Shown here: positions 34,206 to 46,194 of the stretch, piece by piece
Numbering within the stretch: the first letter of the stretch is position 1
Layout of the letters: each line of letters begins with the position of its first letter
Source of the DNA: Microbacterium sp. LWH13-1.2
GTDB taxonomy: Bacteria > Actinomycetota > Actinomycetes > Actinomycetales > Microbacteriaceae
Length of the DNA: 64,000 nt
Direction: 5' to 3'
Assembly (NCBI RefSeq): GCF_038397735.1
Contig: NZ_CP151635.1
Coordinates: 1,116,001 to 1,180,000, forward strand
The notes under the pieces: generated by a model
The model's input: only the letters and a program-made list of their open reading frames with translations
Database searches by the model: none
What the model was told of the DNA's origin: nothing
Program-made: the position numbers and the translations under genes

Positions 34206-35003
34206 GTGACCCGCACCTGGACCCCCGGATCCGCTGACGCGGCGCTGAGCGCCATCGCCGCAACCCCGAGACTGGTCGTCGCCCTCGACTTCGACGGCAC
34301 GGCATCCCCGCTCGTTCCGGATCCCATGGCCGCACGCGCTCTGCCCGAGGTCGCGGTCCAGGTCGCACGGCTCGCAGGCCTCCCGGACACGGTCGTCGCG
34401 TACGTCTCCGGACGCAGCATGCACGACCTCCGCGTGATCACCGAGCACACCGATGACTCGCCGATCGCGCTGGCGGGTTCGCACGGCGCCCAGTACTGGT
34501 ACCCCGGACTCGGGGACTCGGACGCCACCGGGCCCGACACGGCCGAGGGCGACCGCGAAGAGCTGTGGGCGGCGGCGCGACCGATCATCGACCGACACGA
34601 GGGTGCGGAGTTCGAGCCCAAGACGTTCGGGATGGGCGTGCACACCCGCACGGCCACGCGCGAGGTCGAGAAGGAGGTCTTCGCCGAGATCGACGCTCTC
34701 GTCGCCGAACGCTTCCCGCACTGGCGCCGACGTGCAGGCCACCGTGTGCTCGAGTTCTCGTCGAGGAACGAGGGCAAGGACGCCGCGATGGCGGCGCTTC
34801 GTGAGCATTTCGACGCCACCGGCATCCTGTTCGCGGGCGATGACGTCACGGACGAGGACGCGATGCGGGTGCTCACCGACGGCGATCTCGGCGTGCGGGT
34901 GGGCCCGGGGGAGAGCGCCGCCGTGCTCCGTGTGGAGAATCCGCAACAGATGGCTCAGCTTCTGGAGGCACTCGCGGACGAGCGCACCTCTCAGCGGGAA
35001 TAG
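34206..35003 (+). CDS. otsB: Trehalose-phosphatase
   Basis: A 265-aa HAD-type phosphatase that removes phosphate from trehalose 6-phosphate. Motif I is ALDFDGTASP with Asp28 and Asp30. SGRSMHDL, GSHGAQYW and the C-terminal FAGDDVTDEDAM metal site follow. The GTG at 34206 is used because GGAG lies five bases upstream. The stop TAG forms part of the TAGACT -10 hexamer of ilvD. Confidence 0.93.
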   Translation: MTRTWTPGSADAALSAIAATPRLVVALDFDGTASPLVPDPMAARALPEVAVQVARLAGLPDTVVAYVSGRSMHDLRVITEHTDDSPIALAGSHGAQYWYPGLGDSDATGPDTAEGDREELWAAARPIIDRHEGAEFEPKTFGMGVHTRTATREVEKEVFAEIDALVAERFPHWRRRAGHRVLEFSSRNEGKDAAMAALREHFDATGILFAGDDVTDEDAMRVLTDGDLGVRVGPGESAAVLRVENPQQMAQLLEALADERTSQRE

Positions 35004-35006
35004 ACT
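35001..35006 (+). promoter_or_regulatory. -10 hexamer, leaderless promoter of ilvD
   Basis: TAGACT is followed by TCCGTC and the ilvD ATG at 35013, a six-base gap. Its first three bases are the otsB stop codon. Confidence 0.55.
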
Positions 35007-35012
35007 TCCGTC

Positions 35013-36731
35013 ATGTCCTCGCATGATCCCTCCACCAGCGCGCCCATCGACATCAAGCCCCGCAGCCGCGTCGTCACCGACGGCATCGAGGCGACGACCT
35101 CCCGAGGCATGCTCCGTGCCGTCGGCATGGGCGACGCCGACTGGGACAAGCCCCAGATCGGCATCGCCTCCAGCTGGAACGAGATCACGCCCTGCAACCT
35201 GAGCCTCGACAGGCTCGCGCAGGGCGCGAAGGAGGGCGTGCACTCCGGCGGCGGATACCCGCTGCAGTTCGGCACGATCTCGGTCTCGGACGGCATCTCG
35301 ATGGGCCACGAGGGAATGCACTTCTCGCTCGTCTCGCGCGAGGTCATCGCCGACTCGGTCGAGACGGTCATGATGGCCGAGCGCCTCGACGGCTCGGTGC
35401 TGCTCGCCGGATGCGACAAGTCGATCCCCGGCATGCTGATGGCCAGCGCGCGACTCGACCTTTCGAGCGTGTTCCTCTACGCCGGTTCCATCGCACCGGG
35501 ATGGGTCAAGCTCTCCGACGGCACCGAGAAGGACGTCACGATCATCGACTCGTTCGAGGCCGTGGGCGCCTGCCGCGCCGGCCTCATGAGCGAGGAGGAC
35601 CTCAAGCGCATCGAGTGTGCGATCGCCCCGGGCGAGGGCGCTTGCGGTGGCATGTACACCGCCAACACGATGGCATCGGTCGCCGAGGCCCTGGGGCTGA
35701 GCCTTCCGGGCTCGGCCGCGCCGCCCGCGGCTGACCGTCGTCGTGACTACTTCGCGCACCGCTCGGGCGAGGCCGTGGTCAACCTGCTCCGTCAGGGCAT
35801 CACGACCCGCGACATCCTCACCAAGGAGGCGTTCGAGAACGCGATCGCGCTCGCGATGGCCCTCGGCGGCTCGACGAACGTCGTGCTGCACCTCCTCGCC
35901 ATCGCTCGCGAGGCCGAGGTCGAGCTGAGCCTGCACGACTTCAACCGCATCGGCGACAAGGTTCCGCACGTCGCGGACATGAAGCCGTTCGGCAAGTACG
36001 TCATGAACGACGTCGACCGCCACGGTGGCATCCCGGTCATCATGAAGGCGATGCTCGACGAGGGCCTCCTGCACGGCGACGCGCTCACCGTCACGGGCAA
36101 GACGCTCGCCGAGAACCTCGCGGACCTCGATCCTCAGCCGATCGACGGCGAGGTCATCCACACGTTCGACAACCCGATCCACGCGACCGGCGGCCTGACG
36201 ATCCTGCACGGATCGCTCGCTCCGGAGGGTGCTGTCGTCAAGACCGCCGGCTTCGACGCTGCGGTCTTCGAGGGCTCGGCCCGCGTGTTCGAGCGCGAGC
36301 GCGCGGCCATGGATGCCGTCGCCAACGGCGAGATCGAGGCCGGCACCGTCATCGTGATCCGCTACGAAGGCCCCAAGGGCGGACCGGGAATGCGCGAGAT
36401 GCTCGCGATCACCGCGGCCATCAAGGGCGCTGGGCTCGGAAAAGATGTACTACTCTTGACTGACGGACGATTCTCAGGCGGCACAACCGGCCTGTGCATC
36501 GGCCACATAGCACCCGAAGCGGTGGACGCAGGTCCTATCGCCTTCGTGCGCGATGGTGATCTGATACGGGTCGATATCGCAGCTCGATCTCTCGACCTAC
36601 TCGTCGACGAGGCGGAGCTCGCCTCCCGCCGCTCTGGCTGGGAGCCGCTACCCCCGCGCTATACCCGTGGCGTTCTTGCCAAGTACTCGCGTCTCGTGCG
36701 GTCCGCCGCCGAGGGCGCGACGACCGGCTGA
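35013..36731 (+). CDS. ilvD: Dihydroxy-acid dehydratase
   Basis: A 572-aa iron-sulfur dehydratase making the 2-oxo acids of valine and isoleucine. Cys61 (TPCNLS), Cys134 (AGCDKSIPG) and Cys211 ([10 protein letters not shown]) are the cluster ligands, and [20 protein letters not shown] is the second signature. From about 36440 to 36690 the codon choice changes to rare codons (CTA, GTA, TTG, ATA, TCA, AAA), unlike the rest of the gene, while the protein stays normal. It is upstream of ilvB-ilvN-ilvC. Confidence 0.95.
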   Translation: MSSHDPSTSAPIDIKPRSRVVTDGIEATTSRGMLRAVGMGDADWDKPQIGIASSWNEITPCNLSLDRLAQGAKEGVHSGGGYPLQFGTISVSDGISMGHEGMHFSLVSREVIADSVETVMMAERLDGSVLLAGCDKSIPGMLMASARLDLSSVFLYAGSIAPGWVKLSDGTEKDVTIIDSFEAVGACRAGLMSEEDLKRIECAIAPGEGACGGMYTANTMASVAEALGLSLPGSAAPPAADRRRDYFAHRSGEAVVNLLRQGITTRDILTKEAFENAIALAMALGGSTNVVLHLLAIAREAEVELSLHDFNRIGDKVPHVADMKPFGKYVMNDVDRHGGIPVIMKAMLDEGLLHGDALTVTGKTLAENLADLDPQPIDGEVIHTFDNPIHATGGLTILHGSLAPEGAVVKTAGFDAAVFEGSARVFERERAAMDAVANGEIEAGTVIVIRYEGPKGGPGMREMLAITAAIKGAGLGKDVLLLTDGRFSGGTTGLCIGHIAPEAVDAGPIAFVRDGDLIRVDIAARSLDLLVDEAELASRRSGWEPLPPRYTRGVLAKYSRLVRSAAEGATTG

Positions 36732-36790
36732 TCCGCGTCGGCTCCGGCATCCGCCTCCGACGTCGCCTACAGACCATCAGAAGGAGTGTC

Positions 36791-40181
<3,391 letters not shown>

Positions 40182-40193
40182 CGCTGGTCCGAC

Positions 40194-40230
40194 ACGAAGG
40201 GCCCGGTGCGATCCGCACCGGGCCCTTCGT
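40194..40230. terminator. Bidirectional terminator between ilvC and the convergent gene
   Basis: ACGAAGGGCCCGGTGCG and CGCACCGGGCCCTTCGT form a perfect 17-bp stem with a three-base loop. There is no U tract; the stem is followed by CGTGC. Confidence 0.85.
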
Positions 40231-40248
40231 CGTGCACTGGGGGAGGGG

Positions 40249-41184
40249 TCACTCCGAGGCCGGAGCATCCTCCACGACGGCAGGAGCGTCGTCGCCGTTC
40301 GCCCACACCGGTGCAGGCAGCACCGTGTCCACCTGGCCGCCCTGGATCTCGCGCAGTGCCGCCTCGATGTCGTCCGCGTTGAGCGGCACAGCGAGACCGC
40401 AGGTGTTGAGCTCAGACGCGAACTTGAGGGTCAGTCGACTCTTGCCGGCTTCCACGGCCTCGGCTGTGGTTCCCGTGCGCTTCTCGCTGCCGGTCTGGAT
40501 ATCGGATACCTCGTCGCACACGTGGTAGACGGCGCCGCCGTCGACCCACACGACCTCGTCCTTGCCGAGCAGCTGGATGACCGCGGACTGGTCGGCCGTG
40601 TACTGCTCGACCGACGGCGGGGTGAAGTCCACACCGATCACCGTGGCGAGGACGGCGAGGGCGATTCCGACGATGCCGGCGGTCGCCTTCTGCCCCTTGT
40701 CCATGTCCTTGTTGAGGAAGATGAGGATGATCAGCGGGAGGAAGGCGATGATCGCGATGATCGCTCCGAGCTGGTTCTGCACGAAGAACCGCAGAGTCTC
40801 GGATTTCCGAGCCGGATCCAGGCGGTTGGCCTTCTTCCAGAGGATCGAGCCGGTGATCGCGAGCGCGGCGATGACCACGAGAAGCACGAGAAGGGTGATG
40901 AACGCCCACTGCGGGAACTGGGCGGTGACGCCCTGTTCCTCGAGGAGACCCGTGGCGGGGTCGCGCACGAGAGTGCCGTCCTCGCCCACGTACACGCGCT
41001 GGCGAAGCAGCCAGAAGATGCCGACGGCCTCAGCGGCGATGGCGATGACCCAGAGGGCGACGGCGATCCAGCGGAAGGTGGTCGCCTTCGACTTCGCGGC
41101 GGCGGTCGGCTTCCACCCTGCGGCGGGCTCGTCGACGGAGCCGCCCGCTGTGCTCTTGTCGACGTTCTCGTTCTGCTCTGCCAC
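40249..41184 (-). CDS. Membrane protein of unknown function
   Basis: A 311-aa protein. A polar cytoplasmic N-terminus of 35 residues is followed by four predicted spans (about residues 37-58, 90-112, 138-157 and 166-184). The soluble C-terminal domain of about 120 residues has two Cys (YHVCDEV, LNTCGLA) and probably lies outside the membrane. Nothing identifies a family. The GTG at 41184 is supported by GGAGGG six bases upstream. It is divergent from the gene at 41263. Confidence 0.75.
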   Translation of the reverse strand: MAEQNENVDKSTAGGSVDEPAAGWKPTAAAKSKATTFRWIAVALWVIAIAAEAVGIFWLLRQRVYVGEDGTLVRDPATGLLEEQGVTAQFPQWAFITLLVLLVVIAALAITGSILWKKANRLDPARKSETLRFFVQNQLGAIIAIIAFLPLIILIFLNKDMDKGQKATAGIVGIALAVLATVIGVDFTPPSVEQYTADQSAVIQLLGKDEVVWVDGGAVYHVCDEVSDIQTGSEKRTGTTAEAVEAGKSRLTLKFASELNTCGLAVPLNADDIEAALREIQGGQVDTVLPAPVWANGDDAPAVVEDAPASE

Positions 41185-41250
41185 GGTGGTCCCTCCAGGC
41201 CGGGGCCGCTTCTGGCCCAGATGCCCCCGAGCATAGTGGACGCCGTGTCC

Positions 41251-41256
41251 TACGCT
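41251..41256 (+). promoter_or_regulatory. -10 hexamer, leaderless promoter of the two membrane proteins
   Basis: TACGCT is followed by GGTGAC and the ATG at 41263, a six-base gap. Confidence 0.5.
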
Positions 41257-41262
41257 GGTGAC

Positions 41263-41784
41263 ATGACTTCCGATTCCGACGACGCCCTGAGCTGGGACGG
41301 CGACGAGGGCGGTTCTCCGACGAGGCCTGCTCCGAAGAAGCGCGCGAAGGCGCGCAGCGAGCGGGCTGAGTCTGCACAGACCCAGGGTGAGGTGAAGGAC
41401 CCCGCATTGCCCGAGGGATGGAGCGCCGTGGGCAAGGGGAGCGCTGCGGTCGGACGCCTCGGCGGCGACGACGATGAGGAACACCAGCCGTTGAGCACCG
41501 CGATGCTGCTGATCCTGGGCGTCGTCGGGGGCGTCTATCTCCTGTACAGCGTCGGCTGGGTCGTCGGCGGGCTGCGCCTCAAGCCGCTCGCGAACTTCTT
41601 CGTCGCGGACGCGATGTTCCTGCCCTGGTTCGTCCTCGCCGTGGCGGCTCCTCTGCTGTGGTTCCTTGCGAGCTGGGTGCTCACGCGGGGCAAGGCCGGG
41701 TGGATCCGGGTTTCCGTGCTGCTCCTCGGAGTCGTGCTCCTCGTGCCCTGGCCCTTCGTGACGGTGGGAGCGATCGGACTATGA
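41263..41784 (+). CDS. Membrane protein with acidic/basic cytoplasmic N-terminus
   Basis: A 173-aa protein of unknown function. Residues 1-80 are polar and charged (acidic first, then PKKRAKARSERAE). Three predicted spans follow (about residues 82-102, 120-140 and 147-170). The stop overlaps the ATG of the next membrane protein (ATGA). The pair is therefore coupled and may form a small complex, which is inference. Confidence 0.72.
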   Translation: MTSDSDDALSWDGDEGGSPTRPAPKKRAKARSERAESAQTQGEVKDPALPEGWSAVGKGSAAVGRLGGDDDEEHQPLSTAMLLILGVVGGVYLLYSVGWVVGGLRLKPLANFFVADAMFLPWFVLAVAAPLLWFLASWVLTRGKAGWIRVSVLLLGVVLLVPWPFVTVGAIGL

Positions 41785-42116
41785 GCGAGATGCAGATGTC
41801 ACCGTCGACCCCGTCGGCATCGCCTCGGTGGCTCACCGGGCTCGTCCTCGGGCTGGCGGGGCTCTTCTACGCCTACGCGATCTGGAACGCCGTGGCGCAC
41901 CTGATCACCATGGCGCAGGTCGGGCTGAGCGGCGTCGGCTGGGCCACGCTTCTTTTCGGCGTCGTCTTCCCCGCGATCGTGTTCGTCTTCGCCTATCTCA
42001 TCGGCAGGCGGCGGTCGGCAGGGGAACTCGCGCTCGTGCTCCTGGCGGGCCTCGGCGTCGTAGCGGTGTTCTGGTTGAGCCTGCTCGCGTACAGCCTGAC
42101 CCTCGCAGCCTCCTAG
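41781..42116 (+). CDS. Small three-span membrane protein
   Basis: A 111-aa hydrophobic protein of unknown function with three predicted spans (about residues 18-38, 52-75 and 83-108), separated by short basic loops such as GRRRSAGE. It is translationally coupled to the preceding membrane protein. The 126 bases to serA hold the serA promoter. Confidence 0.72.
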   Translation: MSEMQMSPSTPSASPRWLTGLVLGLAGLFYAYAIWNAVAHLITMAQVGLSGVGWATLLFGVVFPAIVFVFAYLIGRRRSAGELALVLLAGLGVVAVFWLSLLAYSLTLAAS

Positions 42117-42169
42117 CGATTCCGCGGTCGCTCGACGTCACACGGCACGGAGCAGCGGAGCCGCTCGGG

Positions 42170-42175
42170 TACAGT
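42170..42175 (+). promoter_or_regulatory. Candidate -10 hexamer of serA
   Basis: TACAGT would start transcription near 42182 and give a leader of about 60 bases ending in an AAGGAT ribosome binding site before the GTG. Confidence 0.4.
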
Positions 42176-42242
42176 TGAAGTGATCGCGCCCCCACGGTGT
42201 GCGGCGCATCGGCCCCCTGTCGCGCTGCCCCGAAGGATCCCT

Positions 42243-43847
42243 GTGCCGAAGCCCGTCGTGCTCCTCGCCGAAGTTCTCTCACCCGCCACGATCGAGGCCC
42301 TCGGCCCCGATTTCGACGTTCGCAACGTCGACGGCACCGACCGCGAGGCGCTCTTCGCGTCGCTCGCGGATGCCGACGCCGTGCTGATCCGGTCGGCGAC
42401 GCAGATCGACGAGGAGGCGCTGACCCACGCGCCGAAGCTGAAGGTCGTCGCCCGCGCCGGTGTGGGCCTCGACAACGTCGACATCAAGGCGGCCACGACG
42501 GCCGGTGTCATGGTCGTCAACGCGCCGACGTCGAACATCGTCTCCGCCGCAGAGCTCACCGTCGGTCACATCCTCAGCCTCGCCCGGCGCATCCCCGCCG
42601 CGCACGCGTCGCTGTCTGCAGGTCAGTGGAAGCGCAGCTCCTTCACCGGAGCCGAGCTCTTCGAGAAGACCGTCGGCATCGTCGGCCTCGGCCGCATCGG
42701 CGCTCTCGTCGCCGCGCGCCTCGCCGCCTTCGACATGCGCGTCGTCGCCTACGACCCCTACGTCACCTCGGCGCGCGCCCAGCAGCTGGGTGTACAGCTG
42801 CTGACGCTCGACGAGCTCGTCGCCGAGTCCGACTTCCTCACGATCCACATGCCCAAGACGCCCGAGACCACAGGGATGATCGGTGCCGAGCAGTTCAAGG
42901 CCATGAAGCCGACGGCGTTCGTCGTCAACGTCGCCCGTGGCGGACTGATCGATGAAGAGGCGCTGCATGCAGCCCTCGTCGCCGGTGAGATCGCCGGTGC
43001 CGGCCTCGACGTCTTCACCTCCGAGCCCCCGGCCGAGGGTGGCACGGCGCGTCCGCTCCTCGACCTTCCCAACGTCGTCGTCACCCCGCACCTCGGAGCG
43101 AGCACCGAGGAAGCGCAGGAGAAGGCCGGCGTCTCCGTGGCCCGTTCGGTGCGCCTGGCTCTCGGCGGCGACCTCGTGCCGGATGCCGTCAACGTGGCGG
43201 GTGGCGTGATCGACCCGTACGTCCGCCCCGGTATCTCGCTCGTCGAGAAGCTCGGGCAGATCTTCGCCGCACTCGCGACGTCGCCGCTCACGAGCCTCGA
43301 CGTCGAGGTGCACGGTGAGCTGAACGACTATGACGTGAGCGTTCTCAAGCTCGCCGCCCTCAAGGGCGTCTTCACGAACATCGTGAGCGAGACGGTCTCG
43401 TACGTCAATGCACCGCTGCTCGCAGATCAGCGAGGCATCGCAGTACGACTCCTCAAGGACGACGTCAGCGACGAGTACCGCAACGTCATCACTCTCAGCG
43501 GCGCTCTCTCCGACGGTTCGCAGCTCTCGGTGTCCGGCACGCTCACGGGCCCGAAGCAGGCCGAGAAGCTGGTCGCCATCAACGACCACGCGCTCGAGCT
43601 GCCGATCGAGAAGCACCACGTCGTGATGCTCTACACCGACCGCCCCGGAATCGTCGCGGTCTACGGTCAGAAGTTCGGTGACGCCGGCATCAACATCGCC
43701 GGCATGCAGATCTCGCGCCTCGGCGCCGGAGACCAGGCGCTCAGCGTGCTCACGCTGGACTCGCCGGTGCCGGACGACCTGCTCGACGACCTGCGCGGAT
43801 CCATCGACGCAGATCTCTTCCGTCAGATCGAGATCACCGAGGTCTGA
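42243..43847 (+). CDS. serA: D-3-phosphoglycerate dehydrogenase
   Basis: A 534-aa long-form enzyme, the first step of serine synthesis. The NAD motif GLGRIG lies at about residue 145 (KTVGIVGLGRIG), and VNVARGGLIDEEAL and PHLGASTEEAQEKAG carry the catalytic residues. An intervening ASB domain and a C-terminal ACT domain (DRPGIVAVYGQKFGDAGINI) allow serine feedback, as in the mycobacterial enzyme. The GTG at 42243 with AAGGAT upstream is chosen. Confidence 0.95.
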   Translation: MPKPVVLLAEVLSPATIEALGPDFDVRNVDGTDREALFASLADADAVLIRSATQIDEEALTHAPKLKVVARAGVGLDNVDIKAATTAGVMVVNAPTSNIVSAAELTVGHILSLARRIPAAHASLSAGQWKRSSFTGAELFEKTVGIVGLGRIGALVAARLAAFDMRVVAYDPYVTSARAQQLGVQLLTLDELVAESDFLTIHMPKTPETTGMIGAEQFKAMKPTAFVVNVARGGLIDEEALHAALVAGEIAGAGLDVFTSEPPAEGGTARPLLDLPNVVVTPHLGASTEEAQEKAGVSVARSVRLALGGDLVPDAVNVAGGVIDPYVRPGISLVEKLGQIFAALATSPLTSLDVEVHGELNDYDVSVLKLAALKGVFTNIVSETVSYVNAPLLADQRGIAVRLLKDDVSDEYRNVITLSGALSDGSQLSVSGTLTGPKQAEKLVAINDHALELPIEKHHVVMLYTDRPGIVAVYGQKFGDAGINIAGMQISRLGAGDQALSVLTLDSPVPDDLLDDLRGSIDADLFRQIEITEV

Positions 43848-43869
43848 ACAGCGCAGACCCGGATCAGCG

Positions 43870-43908
43870 AAGCGGGAGGGCAGGCCGAAAGGCGGCCCTC
43901 CCGCTTTC
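43870..43908. terminator. Terminator between serA and the convergent tetR gene
   Basis: AAGCGGGAGGGC and GCCCTCCCGCTT form a 12-bp stem around a 13-base loop, followed by TCTG. It lies between two converging genes and can serve both. Confidence 0.8.
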
Positions 43909-43926
43909 TGCATGCGAGGCCGCGTG

Positions 43927-44472
43927 TCAGGGTGCCGTCGCGCGGAGCACGAGAGCGATCAGGTCCGAGAGCTCGTCGCTGCGGGGAACCAGTCGTTCCG
44001 GTCCGTGCACATCCAGCGAGTTGTTGAAATAGAGCCCGTCGCTCAGCAGCATCACGAGGTCGAGGCTCGCGGCATCCCGCACATGGGGTCGGATCGTGTC
44101 CTCCCACCGGTCCCGGTTCCTGCGCAGTGCGTCGGCTGCTGACGCCGAGCCGCCCTGGGCGAGTCGCGTCGCAGCGATCAGCACGCGATCCAGTGCATCG
44201 TCCTCCATGACAGAGGTGCGCACGTAGTACGCGACGGGCCCCTCTTCGGCTGTCGTCATGCGTTCGAGATCGGCCGTGGTGAGGGCGTCGAGGCGTTCGA
44301 TCAGACCTGCGGCAAGATCTTCCTTCGATCCGAAGTGGTAGAGCAGCCCGCCCTTCGAGACTCCGGCGGCCTTGGCCGTCGCGTCGAGGGTGGCTGCGCG
44401 CTCACCGTCTTCGATGACGATCGCTTCGAAGGCGTCGAGAACGCGTTCTCGGGCCAGGGGAGGTCGGGGCAT
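43927..44472 (-). CDS. TetR family transcriptional regulator
   Basis: A 181-aa repressor. The N-terminal HTH covers about residues 5-50 (TLDATAKAAGVSKGGLLYHFGSKEDLA in two parts), and the C-terminal ligand domain follows. The ATG at 44472 is preferred because AGAGGA lies six bases upstream; the in-frame ATG at 44496 has none. It is divergent from an MFS pump, and an inverted repeat lies between them, which is the usual TetR-efflux arrangement. Confidence 0.88.
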   Translation of the reverse strand: MPRPPLARERVLDAFEAIVIEDGERAATLDATAKAAGVSKGGLLYHFGSKEDLAAGLIERLDALTTADLERMTTAEEGPVAYYVRTSVMEDDALDRVLIAATRLAQGGSASAADALRRNRDRWEDTIRPHVRDAASLDLVMLLSDGLYFNNSLDVHGPERLVPRSDELSDLIALVLRATAP

Positions 44473-44524
44473 CGGGGTCCTCTGTTCGTCTTGCATCACA
44501 GTAGCGCGGCAGTGTGACGATTCT

Positions 44525-44554
44525 GTTACTATACCATCTGGACGGTTTAGTAAC
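44525..44554. promoter_or_regulatory. TetR operator, 30-bp inverted repeat
   Basis: GTTACTATACC (44525-44535) and GGTTTAGTAAC (44544-44554) pair with one mismatch around an eight-base spacer. A TATAGT -10-like hexamer for tetR lies within the left arm (44528-44533, minus strand). Confidence 0.75.
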
Positions 44555-44583
44555 GATGCCGTCGTGATCCTGAGAGGTGTTCC

Positions 44584-46119
44584 ATGACCCGTACTGCGTC
44601 GATCCCGACGACAGCGACGGATGCTCCCCGCGTCGGAGCCCGAGGATGGGCGGCGCTCGTCGTGCTCATGCTGCCGGTGCTCCTGGTATCGGTGGACAAC
44701 ACGGTGCTGAGCTTCGCGCTCCCCGAGATATCCATCGCGCTCGCGCCCACGGGCGCCGAGCAGCTGTGGATCATCGACGTCTACCCGCTCGTGCTGGCCG
44801 GGCTCCTTGTGACCATGGGCACCCTCGGCGACCGCTTCGGACGTCGGCGGATGCTGCTGATCGGCGCGACCGGCTTCGCGGCCGTGTCGGCCCTCGCGGC
44901 CTTCGCCCCGACTGCCGGCCTGCTGATCGCCGCCCGTGCCCTCCTCGGCTTCTTCGGCGCCATGTTGATGCCGTCGACTCTGTCGCTCCTGCGTTCGATC
45001 TTCCAGAACCGGGACCAGCGTCGCCTCGCGATCGCCGTGTGGGCGTCGGCGTTCTCCGCCGGCTCCGCTCTCGGGCCGATCGTGGGCGGTTTCCTGCTCG
45101 AGCACTTCGACTGGGGCTCGGTGTTCCTGATCGCCGTCCCCGTGCTCATCCCGCTGCTCGTCGCCGCACCGCTGCTCGTTCCCGAGAGCCGTGACCCGAA
45201 CCCCGGTCGCATCGACATCGTCAGCATCGTGCTGTCGATGGCCGCGATGATCCCCGTGGTGTATGCGATCAAATCGCTCGCGGTCGAAGGACCGAGCCTC
45301 ACGGCCGGCGCCTGGGCGCTGCTCGGCATCGTGATGGGCTACCTGTTCGTGCGGCGACAGCTGCACGCCGAGGTGCCGATGCTCGACATGGCGCTGTTCC
45401 GCCGGGGCTCCTTCTCTGGTGCGATCCTGGTGAACCTGCTGAGCGTCGTGGCGCTCGTGGGCTTCCTCTACTTCGTGTCGCAGCACCTCCAGCTGGTCCT
45501 CGGCCTGTCGCCGATGACGGCCGGCGCAGCACTCGTGCCCGGGATGATCGCGATGATCGTTGCCGGACTCTCGGTGGTGCCTGTCTCGCGTCGGGTGCGT
45601 CCGCACATCCTGGTGCCGGCAGGGCTCGTCTTCTCCCTCGCCGGATACCTGCTCGTCGCGTTCACGACCTCCGATCACGGTGTCGCACCGCTGATCATCG
45701 CCTTCGTGGTGCTCGGCATCGGCATCGGCGCGGCCGAGACCATCTCGAACGAGCTCATCCTCTCCTCGGCGCCAGCCGAGAAGGCGGGGGCCGCGAGCGC
45801 GGTGTCCGAGACGGCCTATGAGCTCGGCGCTGTGCTCGGCACAGCCGTGCTCGGCGGCCTGATCACCGCGTTCTACCGCGGAGCGCTGATCATTCCGCCA
45901 GGAATTCCCGCAGATGCGGCGCACGCGGCGAAGGAGACGCTCGCCGGCGCCTACACCGCCGCCCAGGAGCTGCCGTCACAGCTCGGCGACGCGCTCTGGG
46001 ATGCCGCATCCTCAGCCTTCGGCTCAGGCGTCCTGGTGACCTCGCTCATCGGTGCGGGGCTCGTCGTGCTGGCAGGCCTGATCGCGGCCGTCACACTGCG
46101 CAAGACCCCCTCGCACTGA
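44584..46119 (+). CDS. MFS drug transporter, DHA2 (14-span) type
   Basis: A 511-aa exporter with 14 predicted spans. Span 1 contains LLVSVDNTVLSFALPEI (the D1 motif of DHA2 pumps), the loop motif A is GDRFGRRRMLLIG, and motif C is SAGSALGPIVGGFLL in span 5. The closest named relatives are the multidrug and antiseptic exporters, so efflux of lipophilic cations is likely. It is controlled by the divergent TetR protein. GAGAGGT precedes the ATG. Confidence 0.9.
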   Translation: MTRTASIPTTATDAPRVGARGWAALVVLMLPVLLVSVDNTVLSFALPEISIALAPTGAEQLWIIDVYPLVLAGLLVTMGTLGDRFGRRRMLLIGATGFAAVSALAAFAPTAGLLIAARALLGFFGAMLMPSTLSLLRSIFQNRDQRRLAIAVWASAFSAGSALGPIVGGFLLEHFDWGSVFLIAVPVLIPLLVAAPLLVPESRDPNPGRIDIVSIVLSMAAMIPVVYAIKSLAVEGPSLTAGAWALLGIVMGYLFVRRQLHAEVPMLDMALFRRGSFSGAILVNLLSVVALVGFLYFVSQHLQLVLGLSPMTAGAALVPGMIAMIVAGLSVVPVSRRVRPHILVPAGLVFSLAGYLLVAFTTSDHGVAPLIIAFVVLGIGIGAAETISNELILSSAPAEKAGAASAVSETAYELGAVLGTAVLGGLITAFYRGALIIPPGIPADAAHAAKETLAGAYTAAQELPSQLGDALWDAASSAFGSGVLVTSLIGAGLVVLAGLIAAVTLRKTPSH

Positions 46120-46135
46120 CCAGTACGCTGGGAGC

Positions 46136-46172
46136 ACCGGCCCGCTCGGCATCCGTCCGAGGGCGGGCCGGT
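46136..46172 (+). terminator. Hairpin between the MFS gene and leuB
   Basis: ACCGGCCCGC and GCGGGCCGGT form a 10-bp stem, with an inner CTCGG/CCGAG pairing. It ends 22 bases before the leuB ATG. It may terminate the MFS transcript or fold in the leuB leader; no U tract follows. Confidence 0.55.
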
Positions 46173-46194
46173 TCATCCCGATGCAAGGAGTGTC

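Noticed and set aside
34104..36209. A 701-codon open frame antisense to otsB/ilvD
   Set aside because: It spans two confidently identified genes on the other strand and has the His/Arg/Val/Asp-rich composition of a GC-driven shadow frame.
44473..44496. Alternative ATG at 44496 for the TetR gene
   Set aside because: It has no ribosome binding site, and no TAnnnT lies 6-7 bases upstream, whereas the ATG at 44472 has AGAGGA at good spacing.
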